A DNA stretch of 64,000 bases from Streptomyces anulatus (lineage in GTDB: Bacteria; Actinomycetota; Actinomycetes; Streptomycetales; Streptomycetaceae): contig NZ_BMVK01000002.1 in assembly GCF_014650675.1 (NCBI RefSeq), positions 539,880-603,879 of the forward strand, in the 5' to 3' direction. Numbering within the stretch: position 1 is the first letter of the stretch; every line of letters starts with the position of its first letter. This document shows positions 53,006 through 62,874 of this stretch, piece by piece. The notes under the pieces are model-generated. The model did not search any database, was not told the DNA's origin, and saw only the letters and a list, made by a program, of their open reading frames with translations. Position numbers and translations under genes: made by a program.

Positions 53006-53830
53006 ATGACCGTACGGAAGAATCAGGCGAACCTCACGGCGCCCGAGAAGAAGGCCTTCGTCGACGCGGTACTGGAGGTCAAACGCCTGGGCGTGTACGA
53101 CGAATTCGTCCTCGCCCATCGCACGCGGTTCTCCATAGACATGAACACCGGCGTGTACGTGGGCCACTTCGGGCCGTCGTTCCTGCCCTGGCACCGCAAG
53201 TTCCTCATCGATTTCGAGAACGAACTGCAGAAGATCGACGCGTCGGTCTCGATCCCCTACTGGGACTGGACCGCCGACAACACCGTCGGCTCCTCGCTCT
53301 GGGCCCCGGACTTCCTCGGCGGCACCGGACGCCCCCTGGACGACCAGGTGATGGACGGGCCCTTCGCGCATTCCGCAGGGAAGTGGACGATCAACGTCTC
53401 GGTCGACAGCCGCGCCTTCCTCGCCCGTCAGCTCGCCTATCGCGTTCCCTCGCTCCCGCCCCGGTCCGACGTCGACGCCGCTCTCGCCATGCCCACCTAC
53501 GATTCCCCGCCCTTCCGTGACGGCTCGGCGGGCTTCCGCTCCGCGCTGGAGGGCTCCGCGGGGTACATGAGCATGCACAACCGGGTGCACACCTGGGTCT
53601 GGGGCCACATGGAGACGAGCGTCTCCCCGAACGATCCGGTGTTCTGGCTGCACCACGCGTTCGTCGACAAGCTCTGGGCCGACTGGCACGCGCTTCACCC
53701 GACGAGCGCCGAATACCTCCCCGCCGGGGGTACGACCGATGTGATCGACCTGAACGACACCATGCCGCCCTGGCCGAACACGACCCCGCAGGACATGCTG
53801 GACCACACGCCGTTCTATACGTACGCCTGA
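53006..53830 (+). CDS. melC2: Tyrosinase MelC2
   Basis: A 274-residue type-3 dicopper monophenol/o-diphenol oxidase that makes melanin from tyrosine. CuA ligands His 38 (LAHRTRF), His 54 (GHFGPSFLPWHR) and His 63; CuB ligands His 191 and His 195 (MHNRVH) and His 217 (WLHHAF). Length and motif spacing equal the well-known streptomycete enzymes. Secreted in complex with MelC1. The stop lies 7 bp from the end of a convergent gene. Confidence 0.97.
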   Translation: MTVRKNQANLTAPEKKAFVDAVLEVKRLGVYDEFVLAHRTRFSIDMNTGVYVGHFGPSFLPWHRKFLIDFENELQKIDASVSIPYWDWTADNTVGSSLWAPDFLGGTGRPLDDQVMDGPFAHSAGKWTINVSVDSRAFLARQLAYRVPSLPPRSDVDAALAMPTYDSPPFRDGSAGFRSALEGSAGYMSMHNRVHTWVWGHMETSVSPNDPVFWLHHAFVDKLWADWHALHPTSAEYLPAGGTTDVIDLNDTMPPWPNTTPQDMLDHTPFYTYA

Positions 53831-53837
53831 GTGCTCG

Positions 53838-55349
53838 TCACGGGGCTTTCCTGGCCCCGTCCGTGACCCGGTCGAGCCGGTAGAAGTCGGCGACGCAGCC
53901 GCCGGGCCAGTATGAACGCCCGCCCTGGCTGAACGGCTCCAGCATGTTGCTGATCACCAGGCGCTCGTACGGCAGGACGCGCTCCCCGGCCTCCGCCCCT
54001 TCGCGCAGCCGGCGGTCCTGGGCGTCCCACTTCTCGGCCCGGGACCGCATCGCGGTGTCGAGGTTGGTAAGCGACACGGCCGGGCCGACGCAGACCAGCA
54101 CGCAGAGCGCGGCGCACACCGCCTTCGCCGGGGCGGTGCGGCGGGTGAGGCGGCGCAGGCCCAGGCCGAGCAGGGCGCCCGCGCCGACGAGCAGGATCAC
54201 GTACAGCAGGAGGTAGTCGTTCCACAGCCGGTTGGCGCTCGGGTCGCTCACCCGGTCGTGGAACACCGGATAGGCGATGACCGTGCAGAGGTAGCCGGAG
54301 ACGAGGAGCGCGAGCACCCCGGCGGCGGTGAGCAGGGGCCAGTGCGCGGGCGGGCGGGGCGGTGTCCCGTTCGCCCGTCGGCACAGCAGCCCCAGCAGCA
54401 CGCCTGCCGCGACCGCTCCGGCGTACTGCCAGGTCGTGGCCACGGTGACGGTGATCTCGGCGAACGCGCGCAGCGACGCGGTGAGGGAGTCGGGGGCGAG
54501 CAGGGAGGTGGTCTCCGCGCCGAACCGCTCCCTCCGCCGCATCGAGCCGGGTGAGGTGATGAGGACGAGGGCCCCGGCCGCCGTCCCGGCGATTCCCGCC
54601 GCGCACCAGCGCCGGACGAACCCCCGGTCGGGGCCGGCGACGACCCGGCCGGACAGCAGGAGCGCGGTCAGGAGCACCACCACGACAACGATCGCCGTCT
54701 CCTCGGACAGCGTGGCGAGGAAGGCGGCCATGAGGGCCGCGACGGCGAGCGCGACGGCCCGTCCCCGGCGGGAGCGGGCGAGCAGGAACGGGATCAGCGC
54801 GGCGCAGGCCAGGACGGGCGGCAGCGTGTGCGAGACGGACGCTGCGGGCCAGTAGAACGTCTTGTACGTGTTCGGGGTGACGAACAGGAAGAGCGCGGTG
54901 ATCAGGGCCGCGAGCAGGAGCGGCAGCCCGCGCGGGGTGCGCAGCCGGGCCCGGCGCAGTGCCAGGACGGCCACCGCCCAGAGGACCGCGAGCACCAGGA
55001 CCCCGCTGACCAGGGGGTACCACTGGTGTCCCGCGACCTGGAACTTCGCGTACGCGCCGACCAGGAGCGCGTTGGCGACCCGCCCGTTGTCGTCGAGGTA
55101 GAACTTCCCGACGAGGCCGGTGACGCCGTCGTCCCGTACGGCGGGCAGGAAGCACCAGTCGTCCGCGCCGGGCCGCACCCACCGCCCGAACCAGGACGCG
55201 GCGGCGAGCAGGGCGAGGGGCGGGAGCGCGAGGGCGGTGACCCAGAGGGCGGTCCAGGGGCGGTCCGCGGGGTGCCCGGCCGGGTCCGGCGTCCCCTCGC
55301 CCCTCCCCGGTCTCTCCGGGGCGGCGGCCACGGGAACGTCGTCGGACAT
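53838..55349 (-). CDS. DUF6056 polytopic membrane protein
   Basis: 503 residues with about ten membrane segments. The first large outer loop has GADDWCFLPAVRDDGVTGLVGKFYLDDNGRVANALL, the pattern I associate with DUF6056, a GT-C-like family: acidic DDW near the first loop, NTYKTFYWPAASVSHTLP, and SEETA. The C-terminal soluble part (~85 residues, REGAEAGERVLPYERLVISN ... YWPGGCVADFYRLDRV) is extracellular. Follows the GT2-GtrA gene by 9 bp, so the pair probably transfers a lipid-linked sugar to a surface acceptor. Confidence 0.75.
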   Translation of the reverse strand: MSDDVPVAAAPERPGRGEGTPDPAGHPADRPWTALWVTALALPPLALLAAASWFGRWVRPGADDWCFLPAVRDDGVTGLVGKFYLDDNGRVANALLVGAYAKFQVAGHQWYPLVSGVLVLAVLWAVAVLALRRARLRTPRGLPLLLAALITALFLFVTPNTYKTFYWPAASVSHTLPPVLACAALIPFLLARSRRGRAVALAVAALMAAFLATLSEETAIVVVVVLLTALLLSGRVVAGPDRGFVRRWCAAGIAGTAAGALVLITSPGSMRRRERFGAETTSLLAPDSLTASLRAFAEITVTVATTWQYAGAVAAGVLLGLLCRRANGTPPRPPAHWPLLTAAGVLALLVSGYLCTVIAYPVFHDRVSDPSANRLWNDYLLLYVILLVGAGALLGLGLRRLTRRTAPAKAVCAALCVLVCVGPAVSLTNLDTAMRSRAEKWDAQDRRLREGAEAGERVLPYERLVISNMLEPFSQGGRSYWPGGCVADFYRLDRVTDGARKAP

Positions 55350-55358
55350 CGCGGCCCC

Positions 55359-56867
55359 TCACCGGTCCTGGGGCGAGCGGGTGGGCAGGGGTGCGGGCGC
55401 CGGACGGCCGGGCACCGGTTCGGCCTGCGGTACGGCGTCGGCCTTGGCCCGGCCCGAGGTGATCGCCCACCGGGCCAGCAGGAAGGAGACCGGGGTGACG
55501 AGAACGCCCGCCGCCAGCGCCGCGAGGTTCTTGTCCATCCCGAGACCGCTCACCGCCCCGTAGAGCAGCGCTCCGGACGCCACCAGGTTGACCAGGCTGG
55601 AGAGGGGATAGCGGACGAACCCGTGCCACGTCGGCCTCGTCCGGCAGGTGACGTAGGAGTTGAGCAGGAACGAGCACACGATGCTGACGACGTAGCCGAT
55701 GACGTGGGCGGTCAGGTAGGGGATCCAGCGGTTCAGCGAGGCGTAGATCCCGAGGTAGACGGCGGTGTTCACGCAGCCGATGAGGACGAAGCTGCCGAAC
55801 TGGCGGACCGTACGGGACCGGCCGGGGGCGCCGGTCGCCGGGACCGGGGCGGCGGCGGTCGCGAGGGCCGGGGCGGCGCGTTCGGCCGGGCCTCCGGTGA
55901 GACGCGGTGGCGGCGGCGGGCCGTCCGGCAGCACCCCGCAGGTCGCGTCGGTCTCCCGCACGACGTAGGGCGGGCGGTGTTTCGCCTCGTGGTAGATGCG
56001 GCCCACGTACTCGCCGATGACCCCGAGCGTCACCAGCTGGATGCCGCTGAGGGCGACGACGGCGGTGAGGAGGGTGGCGTAACCGGGGGTGTCCGCGCCG
56101 TGCAGGACGACGCCCACGACCGTCCACAGGGCGTAGACCAGGGCCGAGACGAAGACCCAGAACCCGGTGTAGATCGCGAGGCGGAGCGGCCGGTTGTTGA
56201 AGGAGAGCAGTCCGTCGATGCCGTAGTTCAGCAGCCGTTTGCTCCCCCATTTCGACCGGCCCGCCACCCGCTCGCTGTTGCGGTAGCGGAAGGTGACCGT
56301 GTCGAAGCCGATCCAGGAGAAGATCCCCTTGGAGAAGCGGTTGCTCTCGGGAAGGGACAGGACGCTCTCCACGGCCCGCCTCGACAGCAGCCGGAAGTCC
56401 CCCGAGCCGTCGATGAGCTCCACGTCCATGCAGCGGCGGACGAGCGCGTAGTAGGTGTGGCTGAGGGTGCTGCGGAGCAGGCCCTCGCCCGCGCGGTCGC
56501 GGCGCGGGATGACCTGGTCGTAGCCGTGCCGGTGCAGTTCCAGCATGCGGGGGATCAGCTCGGGCGGGTGCTGGAGGTCGGCGTCCATGATCACCACGGC
56601 CGCACCCCGCGACATGCGGAGGCCGGCGAGCATGGCGGCCTCCTTGCCGAAGTTGCGGCTGAAGGCGGTGTAGTGGGCCCGCGGGTCGCGCGCGGCGAGG
56701 GCGCTCAGCAGCAGTCGGGTGCGGTCCCGGCTGCCGTCGTCCACGTAACAGATCTCGAAGCTGTCCCCGAGCGGGTCCAGGACGCCGACCAGGGCGGTGT
56801 GGAAGGCCTCGATCACCTCGGCCTCGTCGAAACACGGCACGACGACCGAGAGCTGAAGGCCAGTCAC
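55359..56867 (-). CDS. GT2 glycosyltransferase fused to a GtrA-type flippase domain
   Basis: 502 residues. GT2 domain: [31 protein letters not shown] (DxD-region), [43 protein letters not shown]-like [11 protein letters not shown], then two membrane segments (GtrB/DPM1 type, making a polyprenyl-phosphate sugar). After a Pro/Ala linker (~residues 320-370) the C-terminal part ([28 protein letters not shown] ... [21 protein letters not shown]) has four segments of GtrA, which helps flip the lipid-sugar. Usually these are separate genes. GTG start with GGAGG six bases ahead. Confidence 0.9.
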   Translation of the reverse strand: MTGLQLSVVVPCFDEAEVIEAFHTALVGVLDPLGDSFEICYVDDGSRDRTRLLLSALAARDPRAHYTAFSRNFGKEAAMLAGLRMSRGAAVVIMDADLQHPPELIPRMLELHRHGYDQVIPRRDRAGEGLLRSTLSHTYYALVRRCMDVELIDGSGDFRLLSRRAVESVLSLPESNRFSKGIFSWIGFDTVTFRYRNSERVAGRSKWGSKRLLNYGIDGLLSFNNRPLRLAIYTGFWVFVSALVYALWTVVGVVLHGADTPGYATLLTAVVALSGIQLVTLGVIGEYVGRIYHEAKHRPPYVVRETDATCGVLPDGPPPPPRLTGGPAERAAPALATAAAPVPATGAPGRSRTVRQFGSFVLIGCVNTAVYLGIYASLNRWIPYLTAHVIGYVVSIVCSFLLNSYVTCRTRPTWHGFVRYPLSSLVNLVASGALLYGAVSGLGMDKNLAALAAGVLVTPVSFLLARWAITSGRAKADAVPQAEPVPGRPAPAPLPTRSPQDR

Positions 56868-57109
56868 ACGCCACCTCCGGACTTCGGGCCCCTCGTGGGT
56901 GCCGGGCCTCACCGGCGCGGCACCGTCAGCCTCCGGCACCGGGCCCCGGAACACGCCACGTCCGCCCCATCTGACGACGGGCGGTGGCCTCCGCCTCTCC
57001 GCACACGCGCGGGGACGCCTCTTTCCCGCGCCCGTTCATGCGAACAGCGGACGCGGGTCGGCAGAACGCCGGGTCGCGGGGGCGAAAAAGCACACATAGC
57101 CTCGCAAAG

Positions 57110-59281
57110 GTGACATCTCCCCGACTGCCACGGACCCGGAGCGCCGCACCCGGCAGGGCCTGGCTTCCCGGCCGGTCCACCGGGCCTCTCGCCGGTACAC
57201 TCACCGGCCTGCTCGCCGTGCTGTCCGCCGTGTGCTGGCTGCTGCTCCCCGCCGCGACCGCCCGCGCCGACGACCCCGTCGAGCTGTCCCGGGACGGGCA
57301 GATCACCGACCGGGTGGGAGCCCTGGGCGACCGGACGGGGCAGGTGGAGGACGCGCTCGACCGGTTGTACGACGACGAGCGCATCCAGCTCTTCGTCGTG
57401 TACGTACGCGATTTCTCCGGCCGGTCCGGACAGACCTGGAGCGACGAGACCGCCAACCGCAACGGTCTGGGCCAGGACGACGTGCTGCTCTCCGTCGCCA
57501 CCCACGACCGGCAGTACGCCTACTCCGTCGACTCCGGCTCCCCGCTCACCGACGAGCAGCTGCGGGACGTGGCGGGCACCGCGATCGAACCCGCGCTGCG
57601 GGAGAACGACTGGGCGGGGGCCGCGATCGGCGCGGCCGACGGCTACGGCTCCGCACTGGCCGGACGCCCGGTGACCGCCCCCGCCATCACCCCGGGGCCC
57701 GCCGACCCCGGGACGGGTGACTCCGGCTCCACCGGCGCCCGCGACTTCATCCTGCCGGCGGCCCTCGTGGTGGGCGTGGGCGCGGTCGGCGCCTACGCGT
57801 ACGCCCGGCGCAAACGGCGCACGACGACCCGCACCACCCCGGCGGCCACCGGCTGGGGCCGGGGCGCGGGGGCGGGCGGTGCGCCGGAGCCGCCGACACC
57901 GCTGCCGGAGCTGGACGGGCAGGTCAAGCAGGTGCTGGTGGACACCGACGACGCGGTCCGCACCAGCGAGGAGGAACTCGGCTTCGCCACCGCCCAGTTC
58001 GGCGAGGAGGCGGCCGAGCCCTTCACCGAGGCGGTCGCGCGGGCGAAGGACGAGCTGACGCAGTCGTTCCGGTTGCGTCAGCAGCTCGACGACGCCTTCC
58101 CCGAGGACGACGCGACCCGCCGTCGGATGCTGGAGGAGATCCTGCGGCGGTGCGCGACCGCGAACGAAGGTCTGGACACCGTCTCCGAGGACTTCGACCG
58201 GCTGCGCGCCCTGGAACGCACCGCGCCGGAGGCCCTGGCCACCGTGGACGCCACGCACAGCGACCTCGCCGGACGGGTCGCGGCGGCCGATTCGGGCGTC
58301 GCCGGGCTGCGCGAGCGGTACGGGGAGGGCGCCGCCGCGCCCGTGGCGGCCGACGTCGAGCAGGCGAAGGACCGGCTCGTCTTCGCGGCCTCGGCCGTGG
58401 GGCAGGCCCGTACGGCGGTCGAGGGCGGCGAGAACTCCCGGGCCGCGGTGTACATCCGGGCCGCCGAGGGAGCGGTGGGCCAGGCGGGCACGCTGCTGGA
58501 CTCGGTGGACCGGCGGGCGGCGGAGCTGGGCGAAGCCGCCCGGAAGCTGCCCGCCGCGCTGACCGAGACGGAGACCGACCTCGCGGACGCGGGCGGGCTG
58601 CTCGAAGGGACCGCGGAAGGAGCCTCGACCGCCGATCTGCGCGGCCGGATCGCCCGCGCGGAGGCCGTGCTCGGCGATGTGCGGCGCGCGACGGCCGCGG
58701 GACCGTACGACCCGATCGACGCGCTGCGCCGGGTGGAGGAGGCGGACGCGGCCCTGGACGAGGCGCTGGCGGGGGCCCGGGACCAGGAGCGGGGCGAGGC
58801 GAAGGCCCGGACCCTCCTCGATCAGGCGATGCTCACCGCCCGGTCCGCGATCGGGGCGGCGGCCGACTACATCACGACCAACCGGGGCGCGGTCGGCAGC
58901 CAGGCCCGTACCCGGCTCGCGGAGGCGCAGCGGCGGTGGGAGCGGGCCCGGGAGCTGTCGGCCACGGACGCGCAGGGGGCGCTGGCCGAGGTGCGCGAGG
59001 CGGACGCGCTGGCCGGGCAGGCGATGAGCCTGGCCGAGCAGGACGTCCGCGGCTTCGGCTCCCCGCAGGGGCCCGGCTCCGTGCGGGGCGGTGGCGGCGG
59101 CATGGGCGGGGCGGTGCTCGGCGGCATCATCCTCGGCGGGCTGTTCGGGGGCGGCGGCCGGAGCGGGGGCATGGGCGGCGGCTTCGGCGGGGGTGGCCGG
59201 TCCGGCGGCTTCGGCGGCGGGCCGGGCAGTTTCGGAGGGGGCGGGACACGGGGCCGCCGGGGCGGTGGCGGCCGCTTCTGA
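57110..59281 (+). CDS. TPM-domain membrane protein with long coiled coil and Gly-rich tail
   Basis: 723 residues. A signal/membrane segment (TGLLAVLSAVCWLLLPAATARA) is followed by an extracytoplasmic TPM domain (residues ~60-175: VEDALDRLYDDERIQLFVVYVRDFSG, ANRNGLGQDDVLLSVATHDRQYAYSV, DWAGAAIGAADGYGSAL), one membrane segment (FILPAALVVGVGAVGAYAYARR), then ~420 cytoplasmic residues of Ala/Glu/Arg-rich alpha-helix likely to form coiled coil. A tail of ~60 Gly residues interspersed with Arg, Phe and Met ends in RRGGGGRF. The GTG start lacks a ribosome site. 71 bp upstream of pspA on the same strand: a membrane-stress unit. Confidence 0.8.
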   Translation: MTSPRLPRTRSAAPGRAWLPGRSTGPLAGTLTGLLAVLSAVCWLLLPAATARADDPVELSRDGQITDRVGALGDRTGQVEDALDRLYDDERIQLFVVYVRDFSGRSGQTWSDETANRNGLGQDDVLLSVATHDRQYAYSVDSGSPLTDEQLRDVAGTAIEPALRENDWAGAAIGAADGYGSALAGRPVTAPAITPGPADPGTGDSGSTGARDFILPAALVVGVGAVGAYAYARRKRRTTTRTTPAATGWGRGAGAGGAPEPPTPLPELDGQVKQVLVDTDDAVRTSEEELGFATAQFGEEAAEPFTEAVARAKDELTQSFRLRQQLDDAFPEDDATRRRMLEEILRRCATANEGLDTVSEDFDRLRALERTAPEALATVDATHSDLAGRVAAADSGVAGLRERYGEGAAAPVAADVEQAKDRLVFAASAVGQARTAVEGGENSRAAVYIRAAEGAVGQAGTLLDSVDRRAAELGEAARKLPAALTETETDLADAGGLLEGTAEGASTADLRGRIARAEAVLGDVRRATAAGPYDPIDALRRVEEADAALDEALAGARDQERGEAKARTLLDQAMLTARSAIGAAADYITTNRGAVGSQARTRLAEAQRRWERARELSATDAQGALAEVREADALAGQAMSLAEQDVRGFGSPQGPGSVRGGGGGMGGAVLGGIILGGLFGGGGRSGGMGGGFGGGGRSGGFGGGPGSFGGGGTRGRRGGGGRF

Positions 59282-59352
59282 ACGACCTGGCCCTCGCCCA
59301 CCTCGCCACCCGTGACCCCTACCAGCGATTTCGACATCCAAGGAGCCGTGCC

Positions 59353-60066
59353 ATGACCAAGCAGACCATCCTCGGCCGCGTCACCCAGCTCGCGAAGGCC
59401 AACATCAACGCCCTCATCGATCAGGCCGAGGACCCGCAGAAGATGCTGGACCAGCTGATCCGTGACTACACGAACAACATCGCGGAGGCGGAGCAGGCGG
59501 TCGCGACCACCATCGGCAACCTCCGGCTGATGGAGCAGGACCACAAGGAGGACGTCGAGGCGGCGGCCGAGTGGGGCGGCAAGGCGCTGGCGGCCAGCCG
59601 GAAGGCCGACGAGCTGCGCGGGGCCGGGTCGGTCCCGGAGGCCGACAAGTTCGACAACCTGGCGAAGGTCGCGCTGGGCCGCCAGCTCCAGTCCGAGCAG
59701 GAGGCGAAGACGGCCGGGCCGACGATCGCCTCGCAGAGCGAGGTGGTGGAGAAGCTGAAGGCGGGGCTCGACCAGATGAAGGTCAAGCTCTCCCAGCTGA
59801 AGGCCAAGCGCGACGAGTTGGTGGCGCGGTCGAAGTCCGCGCAGGCGCAGAACCAGATGATGGACGCGGTGAAGAACATCGACGTCCTCGACCCGACGAG
59901 CGAGCTGAGCCGCTTCGAGGACAAGGTGCGGCGCGAGGAGGCGAAGGCGCTGGGCAAGCAGGAGCTGGCGGCCTCCTCGCTGGACGCCCAGTTCGAGCAG
60001 TTGGACAGCCTGGGCGACAGCGCGGAGGTCGAGGCCCGGCTGGCGGCCCTGAAGACGGGCGCGTAG
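59353..60066 (+). CDS. pspA: Phage shock protein A / IM30 family membrane-stress protein
   Basis: A 237-residue, almost wholly alpha-helical protein. N-terminal amphipathic helix MTKQTILGRVTQLAKANINALIDQAEDPQKMLDQLIRDYTNNIAEAEQAVA and long coiled-coil helices with KLKAGLDQMKVKLSQLKAKRDELVARSKSAQAQNQMMDAV, as in PspA/IM30 (ESCRT-III-like membrane remodelling). AAGGAG lies about eight bases ahead of the ATG. Expected to coat the inner membrane under stress. Its partner, the TPM protein, may place it. Confidence 0.93.
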   Translation: MTKQTILGRVTQLAKANINALIDQAEDPQKMLDQLIRDYTNNIAEAEQAVATTIGNLRLMEQDHKEDVEAAAEWGGKALAASRKADELRGAGSVPEADKFDNLAKVALGRQLQSEQEAKTAGPTIASQSEVVEKLKAGLDQMKVKLSQLKAKRDELVARSKSAQAQNQMMDAVKNIDVLDPTSELSRFEDKVRREEAKALGKQELAASSLDAQFEQLDSLGDSAEVEARLAALKTGA

Positions 60067-60092
60067 CCCTGGGGGATGTCCGGGCGGGGTGT

Positions 60093-62714
60093 TCAGTACA
60101 TGCTCAGGAGCTGCTCCACGGAGAGTTCGGCGGCCGGGGCCCCGTCCGGCAGGGCCAGTTCGAACCAGACGGTCTTGCCGCGCGGGGTGCGGCGCGAGCC
60201 CCAGGCGGCGCTGAGCAGGCCGACCAGTTGGAGGCCGCGTCCGCCCTCGTCGGTGTCGCGGGCGCGGCGGCGGCGCGGCTGGACGAGTCCGGCGTCCCAC
60301 ACCTCGCAGACCAGCGTGCGGTCGCGCAGCAGCCGGAGCCGGATCTCGCCCTCGCCGTAGCGCAGGGCGTTGGTGACCAGCTCGCTGACGAGGAGTTCGG
60401 TGGTGTCGACCAGGTCGTCGAGGCCCCAGGCGACCAGCTGGGTGCGGGCCAGCTCACGGGCGCGCCCCACGGAGCGGGGTTCGCGCGGCAGCGTCCAGTC
60501 CCCGACCGCTTCCCCGGGGAGCCCTTGGATGCGGGCCATCAGCAGGGCGATGTCGTCCTCGCCGTGCCGGGTGTCGAGGGTGCTCAGGACGTGGTCGCAG
60601 GCGTCCTCCAGCTCCATCTGCGGGCCGGTGAGGACGGCCCGCAGCGCGTCCAGGCCCTCGTCCAGCGGCTGGTCGCGGGACTCGACCAGGCCGTCGGTGT
60701 AGAGGGTGAGCAGGGCGTTCTCGGCCAGCTCGACCTCGACCTCCTCGAACGGCTCGCCGCCGACGCCCAGCGGCATTCCCGGCGGTACGTCGATGAGCCG
60801 GGCGGGCCGGCCGGGCTCGACGACGGCCGGGGGGAGGTGCCCGGCGTTGGCGAACGTACAGCGTCGGGTGACCGGGTCGTAGACCGCGTACACACAGGTC
60901 GCGAGATACACCTCGGAGAGGTCCGCCTCGCGGGACTTCTGCGCGGCGCGTGAGGGCCACTGCGCTCCCCCGCTGCCGCCGAGGCCCTCGCTGCGCTCGC
61001 CGCCGCCCGGGGAGCCGAGGCCGCGGGCCACCTCGTCGAGGGCGGAGAGCACTTCGGCGGGCTCCAGGTCGAGGAGGGCCAGGGTCCGCACGGCGGTGCG
61101 CAGTTCGCCCATGGCGACGGCGGCGCGCAGGCCGCGGCCCATGACGTCGCCGACGACGAGGGCGGTGCGGTGGCCGGGCAGCTCGATCACGTCGAACCAG
61201 TCGCCGCCGACCTCGGTGGCGGTGTTGCCCGGCAGATAGCGGCAGGCGATGTCGAGACCGGCGGCCTCCGGGTCGCCGGGGGGCAGGAGGCTGCGCTGGA
61301 GGATCAGGGCGCGTTCGTGCTCGCGGCGGTAGAGGCGGGCGTTGTCGATGCAGACGGCGGCGCGGGCGGCCAGTTCGGTGGCCAGTGCCCGGTCGCGCTC
61401 GCCGAACGGCTCGCTGCCCTTCGTACGGGAGAACTGGACGAGGCCGACGACGGTGTCGTGCGCGACCATCGGCACGGCGAGCGTCGACTGCACGAAGCCC
61501 ATCTCGTCGCCGGGGACGTCCTCGACCCGGCCGGAGCGCAGCGCCATGGCGCAGGGCGAGCCGAACGGGAAGCGGTGGACGGAGCCGAGCGCGGGCGGCA
61601 GGTCGTCCGGGCCCGGGGTCCCGCTGCCCGCCACCGCGGGGGGCAGGGCGTCGGAGACCGCGCTGGCGTGGGCCACCCGGCGCAGCTCGGCCGAGCCTCC
61701 GGCGGACTCGCGGTGGGCGGGCCCCCAACTGCCGGGAGCGGCCTCCTCTCCGGTGAGCAGCCCCTGGTAGAGATCGACGGTGGCGAGGTCGCAGAAGCCG
61801 GGGACGGCCACGTCGAGGAGCTCGCGGGCGGTGGTCTCCAGGTCCAGGGAATTGCCGATGCGGGCGCTGGCCTCGTTGAGGAGGGCGAGGTTGCGGCGGG
61901 CGCTGGCGGCCTCGCGGGCGGCGATGTGCCGACGGGTGACGTCGGTGGCGAGGCCGGCGATGCCGACGGGCCGGCCGGCCCCGCTGTGCACCCGGTAGAG
62001 GTTCATGGACCAGTGGCGGCGCTCGGTGCCGCCGGGGGTGGTGCCGACGAGCTGGAGGTCGGTGACCGACTCCCCGGTCTCCAGGACCCGTTTCAGGGTG
62101 GCGGACAGCCGGTCGGCCTCGGCCCTCGGCAGATAGTCCTCCACCGTGCGGCCCCGGTGGTCGTCGGCCGCGCCGCCGAAGACGGTGGCGAAGCGCTGGT
62201 TGGCCCGGACGACGGCGAAGTCCATGCCGAACAGCACGAAGCCGAAAGGAGATTGACCGAATATGGCCTGTGACGCCGCGAGGTCCGTCTCGATGCTGCG
62301 CAGGGCCCGGACGTCCACGACGATACAGAGCGCGGCCCGCTCCCCCCGGCCCGTCAGACTCGGCATCACATAGACCTCGGCGACGCCGTGCGCCCCGCCC
62401 TCGCCCGGCATCCGGAAGGGGACGAGGCCCGTCCACTCCTTGCCGTCGAGGATCTCGCCGACCCGACGATGACCGTCCGAGCGCAGCTCGGCGGGCATGA
62501 AGGCCTCCACCGGGTCGCGGCCGATCGCCTCGGTCGAGGACATGCCGAACAGACCGGCGGCCCGGCTGCTCCACTGCTCGATCAGACCGTCGGGGCCGAT
62601 CGAGAAGGAGGCGACCCTGATGTAGTCATAGATCGAGCCGGGCGGGCTGCTCTGCCACACGACATCGCCGGTGGTCCCGACGACATCGCCCGTTGTCCCA
62701 GGTATTTCGCTCAC
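60093..62714 (-). CDS. PAS-PAS-GAF-SpoIIE phosphatase-HATPase regulator
   Basis: An 873-residue cytosolic signalling protein. PAS 1 (~25-135: VASFSIGPDGLIEQWSSRAAGLFGMSSTEAIGRDP), PAS 2 (~145-260: FGFVLFGMDFAVVRANQRFATVFGG), GAF (~285-470), PP2C-type SpoIIE phosphatase (~485-720: EVGGDWFDVIELPGHRTALVVGDVMGRGLRAAVAM, ANAGHLPPAVV, LTLYTDGLVESRD, DDIALLMAR) and a C-terminal RsbW-like ATPase (VTTELLVSELVTNALRYG-type, DEGGRGLQLV). Both arms of a partner-switching pathway in one chain, expected to dephosphorylate and phosphorylate anti-anti-sigma factors. The N-terminus carries a tandem duplication, GTTGDVVGTTGDVV. Confidence 0.93.
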   Translation of the reverse strand: MSEIPGTTGDVVGTTGDVVWQSSPPGSIYDYIRVASFSIGPDGLIEQWSSRAAGLFGMSSTEAIGRDPVEAFMPAELRSDGHRRVGEILDGKEWTGLVPFRMPGEGGAHGVAEVYVMPSLTGRGERAALCIVVDVRALRSIETDLAASQAIFGQSPFGFVLFGMDFAVVRANQRFATVFGGAADDHRGRTVEDYLPRAEADRLSATLKRVLETGESVTDLQLVGTTPGGTERRHWSMNLYRVHSGAGRPVGIAGLATDVTRRHIAAREAASARRNLALLNEASARIGNSLDLETTARELLDVAVPGFCDLATVDLYQGLLTGEEAAPGSWGPAHRESAGGSAELRRVAHASAVSDALPPAVAGSGTPGPDDLPPALGSVHRFPFGSPCAMALRSGRVEDVPGDEMGFVQSTLAVPMVAHDTVVGLVQFSRTKGSEPFGERDRALATELAARAAVCIDNARLYRREHERALILQRSLLPPGDPEAAGLDIACRYLPGNTATEVGGDWFDVIELPGHRTALVVGDVMGRGLRAAVAMGELRTAVRTLALLDLEPAEVLSALDEVARGLGSPGGGERSEGLGGSGGAQWPSRAAQKSREADLSEVYLATCVYAVYDPVTRRCTFANAGHLPPAVVEPGRPARLIDVPPGMPLGVGGEPFEEVEVELAENALLTLYTDGLVESRDQPLDEGLDALRAVLTGPQMELEDACDHVLSTLDTRHGEDDIALLMARIQGLPGEAVGDWTLPREPRSVGRARELARTQLVAWGLDDLVDTTELLVSELVTNALRYGEGEIRLRLLRDRTLVCEVWDAGLVQPRRRRARDTDEGGRGLQLVGLLSAAWGSRRTPRGKTVWFELALPDGAPAAELSVEQLLSMY

Positions 62715-62874
62715 GCGACCGTCCCCTCCAGCTCACACACCGGACCGGTCCTGCCCGCAGTATTCAGCACTACGGCCCCGACCGACACGGCGTTCACGAT
62801 CACAGCAAGGTCTCAGTCCCTTTCAGCCAGGTTCTGCCCGACCTCTGGTGATCGCTGTGCGTCCCTCCACTCTC

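Noticed and set aside
53815..56874. 1019-codon open frame over the DUF6056 and GT2-GtrA genes
   Set aside because: Same strand but another frame of two motif-bearing genes; Arg/Pro-rich with no membrane segments.
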